A stretch of 64,000 bases of DNA from Streptomyces endophytica. GTDB taxonomy: Bacteria > Actinomycetota > Actinomycetes > Streptomycetales > Streptomycetaceae. The DNA lies in assembly GCF_026153355.1 (NCBI RefSeq), contig NZ_CP110636.1, forward strand, positions 6,696,001-6,760,000, in the 5' to 3' direction. Of the stretch, positions 19,937-28,550 are shown piece by piece. The notes below the pieces were generated by a model. That model did not search any database. It had not been told where the DNA came from and saw only the letters and a list, made by a program, of their open reading frames with translations. The translations under genes and the position numbers were made by a program. Position 1 is the first letter of the stretch. Each line of letters opens with the position of its first letter.

Positions 19937-20800
19937 ATGGAGCGTCCGGGAACGGACATCGAGCGCCTGGGGACGGGCATCGGCTGGCGGCCGGAAATCG
20001 CCGCGGAGATCGCCGGGCTACCCGGTGTGGACTGGGTCGAGGTGGTGGCGGAGAACCTCTGCCCCGGCCATCTCCCGGATGCCCTGCGGGAGTTGCGCGA
20101 GCGCGGGACGACCGTCGTCCCGCACGGAGTCTCGCTCGGTCTCGGCGGCGCCGACCGTCCGGACGCCGGCCGGCTGGCCGCCCTCGCCGAGCGCGCCGAG
20201 GTGCTGGGCGCCCCGCTGGTCACCGAGCACATCGCGTTCGTCCGGGCCGGCGGGCCGCTGACCGCCTCGCCGCTGATGGAGGCCGGGCATCTGCTGCCGG
20301 TCCCCCGCACCCGCGACGCGCTGGACGTGCTCTGCGAGAACGTCCGCATCGCCCAGGACGCCCTGCCGGTGCCGCTGGCCCTGGAGAACATCGCGGCCCT
20401 GGTCAACTGGCCGGACGAGGAGCTCACCGAGGGGCAGTTCCTGGCCGAGCTGGTCGAGCGGACGGGGGTGCGGCTGCTCATCGACGTCGCCAACCTGCAC
20501 ACCAACCACGTCAACCGCGGTGAGGACCCGGCCGTGGCGCTGGACGAACTGCCGGTCGAGGCGATCGCCTACGTCCATGTGGCGGGCGGCGTGGAGCGCG
20601 ACGGGGTCTGGCACGACAGCCACGCCCATCCGGTGACCAGGCCGGTGCTGGACGTGCTCGCCGAGCTGTGTGCCCGGATCACCCCGCCCGGTGTGCTGCT
20701 GGAGCGCGATGACGACTTCCCCGAGGCCGGCGAGCTGGCCGGGGAGCTCGACGTGATCCGCACCGTCCTGAAGGAGGCCCGCCATGTCCAGGCGGCTTGA
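19937..20800 (+). CDS. MNIO family (DUF692) multinuclear iron oxidase-like enzyme
   Basis: A 287-residue TIM-barrel protein of the DUF692/MNIO family, whose studied members (MbnB, TglH) are multi-iron oxidases that remodel cysteine side chains in ribosomal peptides. Likely metal-ligand motifs are in family order: HGVSLGLGG (His63), TEHIAF (His98), LENIAAL (Glu150, Asn151), LIDVANLHTNH (Asp183, Asn186, His191), VHVAGG (His214), WHDSHAHP (Asp227, His229, His231) and LLERDDDFP (Glu256). The ATG has AGAGGGGG upstream. The stop overlaps the partner gene by 17 bases. The substrate is unknown; the coupled Cys-rich membrane protein encoded at 21314 is the obvious candidate. The enzyme looks intact. 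Confidence 0.9.
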   Translation: MERPGTDIERLGTGIGWRPEIAAEIAGLPGVDWVEVVAENLCPGHLPDALRELRERGTTVVPHGVSLGLGGADRPDAGRLAALAERAEVLGAPLVTEHIAFVRAGGPLTASPLMEAGHLLPVPRTRDALDVLCENVRIAQDALPVPLALENIAALVNWPDEELTEGQFLAELVERTGVRLLIDVANLHTNHVNRGEDPAVALDELPVEAIAYVHVAGGVERDGVWHDSHAHPVTRPVLDVLAELCARITPPGVLLERDDDFPEAGELAGELDVIRTVLKEARHVQAA

Positions 20801-21314
20801 GCCCGTACGGGAGCCGCGCGCCGGCTTCCGCTCCGCCGTGGCCCCCACCGCCTCGGCCCCCGCCGTCCCCGTCACCGGCACCGACGCGGCGCGGCAGCGG
20901 CTGGCGCTGGCGCAGACCGCGCTGCTCTCCGCGCTGGTCGCCGGCACCCCGGCGCCCGAGGGCTTCGACCGCACCCGGCTGGGCGTGCAGAGCCGGGCGC
21001 TGACCGCCAAGCGGTCCGCGGTGGTCGCCAAGGTCGCGCCCGAGTTGCCCGAGATCCTCGGCGACGACTACCGCCCGGCGTTCGCCGGCTATGCCCGCAA
21101 CCGGCCGATGCGCGGCGGCTACCGCCAGGACGCACTGGACTTCGCGGCGCACCTGCTGGCCCAGGGCCGCCCCGCGGACCCCGCCGCCCGGCAGCGGCTG
21201 ACCCGCTGGTGGCGGGACCGCGCGGGCCCCACCCCGCCGTCCGCCGGACCCGCGGCCCGGCTCGCCCGCGCCGTCCACGCCGTCCGCCAGGCACTGCAGG
21301 GAAGGTGGCGGTGA
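20784..21314 (+). CDS. probable MNIO partner protein, DUF2063-like
   Basis: A 176-residue cytoplasmic protein translationally coupled to the MNIO gene (start inside its 3' end) and to the next gene (GTGATG junction). The pattern LAQTALLSALVAGTPAPEGF, KRSAVVAKVAPELPEILGDDY, FAGYARNRPMRGGYRQDALD resembles, from memory, the helical N-terminal domain of DUF2063/MbnC-like partner proteins that accompany MNIO enzymes and help present the peptide. This is a family-level resemblance judged by eye. The C-terminal 40 residues are Arg/Pro-rich and basic. I infer that it forms a complex with the MNIO enzyme. Confidence 0.6.
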   Translation: MSRRLEPVREPRAGFRSAVAPTASAPAVPVTGTDAARQRLALAQTALLSALVAGTPAPEGFDRTRLGVQSRALTAKRSAVVAKVAPELPEILGDDYRPAFAGYARNRPMRGGYRQDALDFAAHLLAQGRPADPAARQRLTRWWRDRAGPTPPSAGPAARLARAVHAVRQALQGRWR

Positions 21315-22353
21315 TGTCGGTGATGTCCTTCACGCAAGCGGTGTACGTCGGCCTCGGCGCCTCCTCGCTGGTGCTGCTGGTCGGCACGATCCTGGTGCGG
21401 CGCGGCACCCCGTCCGTCCGCCGGGGCGAGGCGCAGGCCCGCAACGTGTGGGAGATGGCGTTCCTCGCCGGCGGTCCCGGGCGGGTGGTGGACGCCGCGC
21501 TCGCCGGGATGTGCGAGGACGGCCGGCTGGCGGTGGGCGGCCCGGGCGTGGTGACCGTCCGCCAGGCCACCGCACAGCACGCGGTCGAGTCCGCGGTCCT
21601 GGACGCGGTCGCCCGGACGCCCGGCGGGGCGCTGGCCGCGGTGCGCGCCGAGGCGATGCGCAGCCCGCGGTCCAGGGCGTCGGCGACCGGCTGGCGGCCC
21701 GCGGACTGATGCGCCATCCGCGGCGGGGCCGGGGCTGGCGCCGGTTCGCGAGCGCCCAGCAGGCCGTGTGCGTGGCGCTGTTCGTCCTCGGGGTACTGCT
21801 CTCGATCGCGGACGCCGGCCCTGACGACGGGGTCGACGAGGGGTTCGGCCCACCGGTGGTGATCACGATCCTGCCCGCGCTGATCGGCGGTCTGATCGTG
21901 GCCTCGCTGTGCCGGACGGTCTTCCGGAACCGCGTCACCAAGGCCGGCGCCCTCGCGCTGCGCTCCGCGCAGGCCACCCACGCCCAGGGCGGCGCGGCCG
22001 GCGTGGGCGGCGCATGGCAGGCCGCCGGCCTGGTGGTGGCGCTCGGCGGTACGGCGCTGATAGCGGACGAGCTGCTGCGCCAGCAGTTCGAGGAGGCCCA
22101 GCGGACCACCGCACTGGCCACCGCCGGCGGCTCGTCGTCCGGCAGCACGGCGTCCGGCTACGACTCCGGGGGCGACGCGGGCGGCGACAGCTCCTTCTGG
22201 TGCGGCGCGTCCGACGGCGGCTCCGGTTCGTCCTGCGGCGGCTCGTCCTGCGGCTCCGGTTCGTCCTGCGGCGGCGGTTCGAGTTGCGGGGGCGGGTCCT
22301 CGTGCGGCGGCGGCTCGTCCTGCGGCGGGGGTTCCGGCTGCGGCAGCAGCTGA
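21314..22353 (+). CDS. TIGR04222 membrane protein with Cys/Gly/Ser tail, frameshifted
   Basis: Membrane protein of about 346 residues in the TIGR04222 group. It has an N-terminal segment (YVGLGASSLVLLVGTILV), a soluble domain with RNVWEMAFLAGGPGRVVDAAL, two more hydrophobic segments (VCVALFVLGVLLSIA and VITILPALIGGLIVASL), a weaker hydrophobic stretch (LVVALGGTALIA) and a tail of about 75 residues. The tail holds eight cysteines in SCGGS/SCGGGS units. The frame changes near 21660: the first part reads EAMRSP and the second QPAVQGVGDRLAARGL, consistent with one lost base. Starts GTG 21311 and ATG 21314 are both possible. It is co-translated with the MNIO and partner genes; the tail is a plausible modification substrate. 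Confidence 0.8.
22226..22350 (+). repeat. 18-bp repeat array encoding SSCGGG units
   Basis: Within the TIGR04222 tail the codons for Ser-Ser-Cys-Gly-Gly-Gly repeat about four times with an 18-base period, flanked by related shorter units. Third positions vary (TCC/TCG, TGC, GGC/GGG), so the amino acid pattern is better conserved than the DNA. That suggests selection on the peptide rather than recent slippage. Confidence 0.75.
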
Positions 22354-22555
22354 GCGACGGCGCCGCAGCGGGCGTCTCCCCGACCGGACCGGCTCCGCAC
22401 GCCGACCACGGCCGGCAGGCCCTGCGACCGGCAGGCTGCTACGCCCGGGAAGGCTTCTGCGCCGGAAGGTGTCCGGTTTGCGGGCCGTACCCGTCCTGAT
22501 CAGGGAAGGGAGTACGTGACGTGATCCACATAAGGGGAAAATTAGTGGCCATTGT

Positions 22556-22585
22556 CATGGACCTTCCCGTAGAAAATGGTCCATG
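22556..22585. promoter_or_regulatory. inverted repeat over the start of the second TIGR04222 gene
   Basis: CATGGACC (22556-22563) and GGTCCATG (22578-22585) form an 8-base inverted repeat with a 14-base AT-rich spacer containing TAGAAAAT. The ATG at 22583 lies inside the right arm. The surrounding 60 bases are unusually AT-rich for this genome. TAGAAA lies about 7 bases before the ATG, so this may be a leaderless promoter overlapped by an operator. Confidence 0.5.
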
Positions 22586-23400
22586 TGGCTCCTCTTCCTC
22601 CTCGTCGCCGCGGTGGCGGCGGTGTTCTCCTGTGCGCGGGTGTGCCGGGCCGCGGTCGCGGCGGCCCGGACCGGACGGCCGGCCCGGCCGCCGGTCTCCG
22701 CGCCGGCCCCGGACCCGGCCGGTGACGACGGGCACGCGGCCGGACTGACCCTCTACGAGATGGCCTATCTGTCCGGCGGGCCGCAGCGGCTCGCCGACGT
22801 GGTGCTGGTGCTGATGGCCCAGAAGCGGCGGCTGCTGCTCGCCCACACCGGCTGGGCCACGGTCGTCGAGCCGGTCGCACAGGATCCGGTCGAGCGGGCG
22901 ACGCTCAGCGCGATAGGCCCGGACGGACAGCGCCCGATACCGGCGGTGCGGGAGGCCCTGGTGGCCGACGAGGCGGTGCGGGCGGTGGCCGACAAGCTGG
23001 TGGCCGACGGGCTGGCGCTGCCGGCCGCGGCCCGCCCCGGCATCCGCAGCGGGATCCGCCAGGTGTGGGCCGCCGCCCTCCTGGTCGTACTGACCGCCGC
23101 CGCGGCCTACTGGATGGCGCCGCCCGGCACGGACACCGCCCTGCTCCTGGGGTGGTTCTCGCTGCCGCTGGTGCTCTGCCTCGGGACCCTGGCCGTGGCG
23201 CGCTTCGAGCTCCACCCGTACCGGGACTGGGCCACCGACGAGGGCGAACAGCGCCTTCCGGGGAGGGCCGACCCGCCCGGCTCACGGCTCCCCTCCACCC
23301 CTCTGGCACCCCTCACCTCCCTCATCTCCCTCGCTCTACACGGCCCAGCGCCCTCACCGATCCCGCCCTTCGCGCCGCGCTCCACTCTTCCGGGGCATAG
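22583..23400 (+). CDS. second TIGR04222 membrane protein, no Cys tail, frameshifted near the end
   Basis: A paralogue of the 21314 gene of about 270 residues: N-terminal membrane segment WLLFLLVAAVAAVFSC, then the TIGR04222 core (LYEMAYLSGGPQRLADVVLVLMAQ, LVADEAVRAVADKLVADGL), and two hydrophobic segments (VWAAALLVVLTAAAAYWMA, LLLGWFSLPLVLCLGTLAV). Near 23345 the frame changes by one lost base: LISLALHGP joins SALTDPALRAALHSSGA and a stop at 23400, the usual family ending. Without the shift the frame runs into the next gene. It lacks the Cys-rich tail. The preceding 230 bases (22354-22582) carry an AT-rich promoter-like patch and no convincing gene. Confidence 0.72.
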
Positions 23401-23484
23401 CGTCCGACACCGGTGCCCGGTGCTTTACATCGCCAATCACCGCCCCAACTATCCCTTTTGTATGCACACACGAAGGGACGGCCA

Positions 23485-25169
23485 GTGAGAGCACTTGCGT
23501 TGTACGGCACCATCGGGTCGCTGATCGTGACCGCCCTCGCCACTGCCCCGGCGGGCGGCACCACGCAGGCGGCCGGGGCACCGCCCGCGCCCGTCGCGCA
23601 CCGCATCGACTTCGGCCGGTGCGCGCCGGTGGAACACCTGCCGTCGTCCGTCGAGTGCGGCAAGCTCACCGTCCCCCTGGACTACGCGCGCCCCGACGGC
23701 AAGAAGATCCAGCTCACGGTCAGCCGGGCGCGCGCCACCGCGCACCGCGAGCGGCAGGGCTCGCTGGTGTTCAACCCGGGCGGCCCCGGCGCCTCCAGCC
23801 TGGAATTCCCGCTCTACGGCGCGCTGCCCAAATGGAGCAAGCTGGCCCGGGCCTACGACTTCGTCGGCTACGCGCCGCGCGGGGTGGGCCGTTCGGCGCC
23901 GCTGTCGTGCCAGGACCCCAAGGAGTTCGCCAAGGCGCCCACCGACAGCCGGATGTACCCCGACGCGGCGTTCAAGCGGAAGAAGCGGGCGCAGGCCATG
24001 GCGTACGCGCGCGGCTGCGCCCGGCGGGCCGGCGCGGACCTGCCGTTCTACAACTCGGTCAACAATGCCCGGGACCTGGACATGCTGCGGGCCGCTCTCG
24101 GCGAGAAGAAGCTGACCTTCATCGGCGCCTCGTACGGGACGTACTTCGGCGCGGTCTACGCGACGCTCTACCCCGGCCACGTACGGCGGATGATCTTCGA
24201 CAGCGTGGTCAACCCGGAGCCGCGGCAGATCTGGTACCGCAACAACCTCGACCAGGACGTCGCCTTCGAGCGCCGCTGGGGCGACTGGCTGGGCTGGGTC
24301 GCCAGGCACGACGACCACTACCACCTCGGCACGACCAAGAAGGCCGTGCAGCAGGCGTACGACACGGTCGCCGGGAAGCTGCGCCGCCACCCGGTCGACG
24401 GCAAGATCGGCGCCGGCGAGCTGCAGTCCGCCTTCCTCAAGACCGGCTACAACGACGGCTTCTGGCCGCTGCGCGCCGAGGCGCTCGCGAGCTATCTGCA
24501 CGGTGACCCCAAGCCGCTGATCGCCCAGGCCCTGCCCCAGCAGACCGGCGCCAAGGACGCGGAGAACGCCAACGCGGTCTACACGGCCGTGGAGTGCAAC
24601 GACGCGCCGTGGCCGCGGTCCTGGCGGACCTGGGACCGGGACAACACCGACGTCGCCGAGATCGCACCGTTCGAGACCTGGGACAACGCCTGGATGAACC
24701 TGCCGTGCGCGTTCTGGCCGGACCGGACGCAGTCCGCGGCGGCCGGGGTCGAGGCGGCGGCCCGCCGGGTGGGGCAGGGGTCGGGCCATGGCCTGGCGGA
24801 CGCCGCCGGCCATGCCGCCGCCACCGAGCTGGACGGTGCGCTGCACGGCCGGCGCCTCCCGCTCGACGTCCACACGGAGCCCGGTGCGCTGCCCCGGTGC
24901 TGCTGCTGGCGGCCGAGCGGGACGCGGCCACGCCGTACCGGGGCGCGCTGGAACTGCAGCGCCGGCTGCCCGGCTCGTCGCTGGTCACCGAGAACGGCGC
25001 GGGCACGCACGGCATCGGCTTCGGCGAGAACGACTGCGTGAACCGCTACGCCGAGGCGTATCTGCTGCGCGGGAAGATCCCGGCGCACAAGGTGTACTGC
25101 GCGCCGCGCGCGGAGCCGGTGCCCGGCCAGCTGACGACCCGGGCCCAGCACGCGCGCCCGGGGAAGTAG
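23485..25169 (+). CDS. secreted S33-type alpha/beta hydrolase (tripeptidyl aminopeptidase-like), frameshifted
   Basis: An exported hydrolase of about 560 residues. The N-terminus (VRALALYGTIGSLIVTALAT then TAPAGGTTQA) is a Sec-type signal. The alpha/beta hydrolase domain contains the oxyanion segment FNPGGPGASS, the nucleophile elbow FIGASYGTYFG, and after the frame change the acid and base regions LLLAAERDAATPY and GAGTHGIGFG. These match the SlpD/SlpE and Tap-like peptidases of streptomycetes that remove short peptides from protein N-termini. The frame changes near 24890 (GALP joins VLLLAAERD), again one lost base. The GTG at 23485 follows GAAGGG. It is convergent with hemQ. Confidence 0.82.
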
Positions 25170-25183
25170 CCGCGCACGACCGA

Positions 25184-25219
25184 CGAGCGGGCCGCCCCGG
25201 GGCAGGGGCGGCCCGCTCG
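25184..25219. terminator. bidirectional terminator hairpin
   Basis: A perfect 15-base stem (25184-25198 with 25205-25219) and 6-base loop, extremely GC-rich, between the converging hydrolase and hemQ genes. Confidence 0.8.
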
Positions 25220-25233
25220 TCCGTGCCGGGAGG

Positions 25234-25995
25234 TCAGGCCAGCCCGGCGACCAGCTCGGCGACCGCCTTGCGACGGCCGGTGTAGAACGGGACCTCCTCG
25301 CGGACGTGCATCCGCGCCTCGGAGCCACGCAGATGGCGCATCAGGTCGACGATGCGGTAGAGCTCGTCGGCCTCGAAGGCGAGCACCCACTCGTAGTCAC
25401 CGAGCGAGAACGACGGCACGGTGTTGGCGCGGACGTCCGGGAAACCGCGGGCCATCTTGCCGTGGTCGGCGAGCATCCGGCGGCGGTCCTCGTCGGGGAG
25501 GAGGTACCACTCGTAGGAGCGCACGAAGGGGTAGACGCTCACATAGGCCCGCGGCCGCTCGTCGGCCAGGAAGGCCGGGATGTGCGACTTGTTGAACTCG
25601 GCGGGGCGGTGCAGCGCCATGTTGGACCACACCGGGTCGAGCGCGCGGCCGAGCCGGGTGCGGCGGAAGAGGTTGTAGGCGTCCTGGAGGGCGTCCGAGC
25701 TCTCCGAGTGCCACCAGATCATGACGTCGGCGTCGGCGCGCAGGCCGGAGACGTCGTAGGTGCCGCGGACCACCACGTCCTTGGCGGCGAGCTGCGCGAA
25801 CAGCTCCTCGACCTCGTCGGCGTAGCCGGTGCGGTCCTCGGGGAGGACGTCGCGCAGCTTGAACACCGACCAGAGGGTGTAGCGGATGACCTCGTTCAGG
25901 TCCTTGGCCTTCTTGCCGGCGTTCGGTGCCTTGTCGGGCTCCGCAGGGTTCTGCGGTGCGGAAGCGGGGGTGGAAGCGTCTGTCATGTCGTCCAT
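25234..25995 (-). CDS. hemQ: coproheme decarboxylase (chlorite-dismutase-like HemQ)
   Basis: Catalyses the last step of the coproporphyrin-dependent heme pathway, decarboxylating coproheme to heme b with peroxide. A 253-residue member of the chlorite dismutase superfamily: NEVIRYTLWSVFKLRDVLP, the YVSVYPFVRSYEWYLLP segment that carries the catalytic Tyr, and ADHGKMARGFPDVRANTVPS with the proximal His. The ATG at 25995 gives MDDMTDAS, with a second ATG 9 bases later. It starts two bases after the cgoX stop, so the two enzymes of the same pathway are made together. The first 30 residues are a polar Ala/Pro extension. Confidence 0.93.
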   Translation of the reverse strand: MDDMTDASTPASAPQNPAEPDKAPNAGKKAKDLNEVIRYTLWSVFKLRDVLPEDRTGYADEVEELFAQLAAKDVVVRGTYDVSGLRADADVMIWWHSESSDALQDAYNLFRRTRLGRALDPVWSNMALHRPAEFNKSHIPAFLADERPRAYVSVYPFVRSYEWYLLPDEDRRRMLADHGKMARGFPDVRANTVPSFSLGDYEWVLAFEADELYRIVDLMRHLRGSEARMHVREEVPFYTGRRKAVAELVAGLA

Positions 25996-25997
25996 TC

Positions 25998-27473
25998 TCA
26001 CTCGCCGGGGAGGCCGGCCGGCCGCAGGGTGCCGAGGATGTCCTCGGCGGCCTTGCGGGCCGACGCGATACAGGCCGGGATGCCGACGCCGTCGTAGAGC
26101 GCACCGCACACCCGCAGGCCCGGCAGCTGCCCGACGGCCTCCCGGATGCGGGCCACCCGCTCCAGATGGCCGACCGGGTACTGCGGCAGGCCGTCCTCCC
26201 AGCGGGTGATCCGGGCGGCGACCGGCGCGGCGGTCAGCCCGATCGCCTCGCGCAGGTCGGCGCGGGCCAGGGCGGCCAGCTCGGTGTCCTCGCGCGCCAG
26301 GTCCGCCTCGTCGCCGTAGCGGCCGAGGGAGGTGCGCAGCACGAAGAGGTCCGGGGCGGCGCGGTCGATCCAGCCCCACTTGTTGCCGGCGAAGGTGGCG
26401 GCCTTGATCTTTCGGCCGTCCACGGGCGGTACGAGGAAGCCGCTGCCGGTGGGCTGCCGCTCCAGCTCGGAGCGGCGGAAGGCCATGGTGACCAGGGCCA
26501 TCGAGGCGTATTCGACGGTGGCCAGTTCGCGGGCGGCGGGCGCGCAGTCCCGGGCGAGCAGCCGGGCGGTGTCCGGTGCGGGGGTGGCGAGGACGACCGC
26601 GTCCGCGGTGAGCGCCGCGCCGTCGAGCTCGATCCGCCAGCCGTCGGCGGACCGCCGGACCCCGCCGACCGGGGTGCCCGTCCGGATCTCGCCGCCCTTC
26701 GCGCGCACGGCCTCGGCGACCGCGCCGGGCAGCGTCCCGATCCCGCCCGCGATCCCCATGAACACCGGGGCGCCCTGGCCACCGCCGGCGGCCGCCGGGC
26801 CGATCTGGTGCATCGTGGCGGCGGCCCGGGCCTGGATGCCGCGGACGCCCTCCAGCAGCGAGCGGTGGGCCCGCGCGGCCTCGAACAGCTGCGGCACGGC
26901 GGCCCGCATGGAGATCTGGTACGCATCGCCGGCATAGACCCCGCCCAGCAGCGGCTCCACCAGGCGGTCGACCACCTCACGGCCCAGGCGCCGGGCGACG
27001 TACGCACCGACCGCGACGTCCGCGCCGATCTCGGTCCGGGGCAGCTCGGCGTCCTCCTCGATGCGGGCGAGGCCCTCCGGGGAGACGACACCGGAGGCGG
27101 CGAGCGGGGCGAGGTCCCCGGGGACGCCCATGACATGGCCCTTGGGCATCGGGCGCAGCGCACCGCGGGTCCAGAGCGAGGCGGTGGCGGTCGTGGGCGG
27201 CTGGAGCCGGTCGCCGATCCCGACGGCGCGCGCGAGCTCCACCGCCTCCGGCCGCCGGGCCAGCATCGATTCGGCACCGAGGTCGACCGGGACACCCGCG
27301 ATCTCACCGGCCCGCAGCTTGCCGCCGAGCCGGTCCGACGCTTCGAGGACGGTCACCCGGGCGCCGCCTTCGAGCAGCCGGTGGGCGGCGGCCAGTCCGG
27401 AGATGCCGCCGCCGATGACGACGACATGCCCGCCGCCGCTCCCGGGGGCCGTACTCGTGTGCGCTGCGCTCAT
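25998..27473 (-). CDS. cgoX: coproporphyrinogen III oxidase (HemG/HemY-type flavoprotein)
   Basis: FAD-dependent oxidase that converts coproporphyrinogen III to coproporphyrin III in Gram-positive heme synthesis; older annotation calls it protoporphyrinogen oxidase. The 491-residue protein starts with a FAD-binding motif (VVVIGGGISGLAAAHRLLEG, then VLEASDRLGGKL). It has the MAGIAGGIGTLP-like substrate region and the C-terminal FAD motif (LPGLRVCGALYDGVGIPACI). The assignment to the coproporphyrin route is supported by the adjacent hemQ. hemE lies about 4 kb away. The final oxidation/chelation enzyme HemH is not in this window. Confidence 0.92.
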   Translation of the reverse strand: MSAAHTSTAPGSGGGHVVVIGGGISGLAAAHRLLEGGARVTVLEASDRLGGKLRAGEIAGVPVDLGAESMLARRPEAVELARAVGIGDRLQPPTTATASLWTRGALRPMPKGHVMGVPGDLAPLAASGVVSPEGLARIEEDAELPRTEIGADVAVGAYVARRLGREVVDRLVEPLLGGVYAGDAYQISMRAAVPQLFEAARAHRSLLEGVRGIQARAAATMHQIGPAAAGGGQGAPVFMGIAGGIGTLPGAVAEAVRAKGGEIRTGTPVGGVRRSADGWRIELDGAALTADAVVLATPAPDTARLLARDCAPAARELATVEYASMALVTMAFRRSELERQPTGSGFLVPPVDGRKIKAATFAGNKWGWIDRAAPDLFVLRTSLGRYGDEADLAREDTELAALARADLREAIGLTAAPVAARITRWEDGLPQYPVGHLERVARIREAVGQLPGLRVCGALYDGVGIPACIASARKAAEDILGTLRPAGLPGE

Positions 27474-27555
27474 GGCTCCACTCTCTCAAAGGGCACCGAC
27501 AGCGCCGTGACCGGATCGCGACCCGGCACAGCGCAACCCCCCTCCGGGCGCCCCC

Positions 27556-27584
27556 GTCGAAGAAGCGCCGGTCGAAGAAGCGCC
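27556..27584. repeat. short 15-bp direct repeat
   Basis: GTCGAAGAAGCGCC occurs twice with a 15-base period (27556-27569 and 27571-27584) in the 140-base gap between cgoX and the divergent DUF4349 gene. It could be a paired regulator site or slippage. Confidence 0.5.
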
Positions 27585-27613
27585 ACCGGCACGTCACTTC
27601 GCGGGGAGCGCAC

Positions 27614-28454
27614 ATGCGGGGAACAGCACGAGCGGGGCGACCGGCGACGGCGGGGCTGCTGCTCGCCGTCGCCCTCACGGCCTCCGGCTGCGGCGCGTCG
27701 GCCGGCCCGGGCGCGGGCGGTCGTCGACGGCGCGGGCGGCTACCCGGCCGCGCCGACCACCGACCGGGACCCGGAGGGTCATGAGCGGTCGCGGCTGGTC
27801 CTGCGGGTGCCGCCGGCGGAGTACGACGCCGTCCTGGTGCGGCTGGCCCGGCTGGGCACCGTGGTGTCCCGTCAGATCTCGGCGAAGGACGTCACCGGTC
27901 AGGTGGTGGACGTCGACAGCCGGGTCCGGACGCAGCGGGCGAGCGTGGCGCGGGTCCGGGCGCTGATGGAGAAGGCGGCGTCGATCGGCGACATCGTCTC
28001 GCTGGAGTCCGAACTGAGCCGCCGGCAGGCGGATCTGGAGTCCCTGGAGGCGCAGCTGAAGTCGCTCAAGGACCGGACCGCGATGGCCACCGTCACGCTG
28101 CTGCTGCGGCAACCGGACGCCGCCCCCGACGGCGCCTCGGACGACGACACGCGGTCCTTCGGGGACGCGCTGTCCGGCGGCTGGCGCGCCTTCCTGGCGG
28201 CCGTGAAGTGGCTGCTGGTGGCGCTCGGCGCGGTGCTGCCGTTCGCAGTGGCCGTGGGGCTGCTGTACGGCCTGTGGCGGCTGGTCCGCGACCGGCTGCC
28301 GTCGGCGCTCCGCCGCCGGAACCGGGCCGCGGACACCCGGGACCAGCCGGGACCGGCCGTCGGGAAGCACGCCGCGGACGACGGACCGGCGGACGTCCCG
28401 CGGGACCCGGACCGGACCGTGCCGGCCGGGGAGGGTGACCGAGGACCCCGTTGA
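27614..28454 (+). pseudogene. DUF4349 lipoprotein with internal deletion and frame change
   Basis: The first 35 codons encode a lipoprotein signal (GLLLAVALTASGCGASAG, lipobox ASGC). The following DUF4349 domain is in another frame: LVLRVPPAEYDAVLVRLARL, AKDVTGQVVDVDSRVRTQR, VSLESELSRRQADLESL, a C-terminal membrane segment (WLLVALGAVLPFAVAVGLLYG) and a basic tail. Family members have roughly 60-80 residues between the lipobox and the GAGGY motif, including the first strand of the domain. Here these are absent, and the change from frame 2 to frame 0 needs a loss of 3n+2 bases. So either a real deletion or an assembly collapse occurred near 27700. The family's function is unknown; it is anchored at both ends. 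Confidence 0.65.
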
Positions 28455-28550
28455 CAGCGGACGGCGGCGGGCAAAGACTCGGTGCGGCGGCGGCGATCTT
28501 CGTACCGTCCGCCGACCGTTCGAGAGCCGGGACAGCGAGGACAGCGCCTG

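Noticed and set aside
24880..24900. Programmed ribosomal frameshifting as an explanation for split genes
   Set aside because: The shifts occur in unrelated genes without slippery heptamers or downstream pseudoknots, and always equal one missing base. Sequencing loss is simpler.
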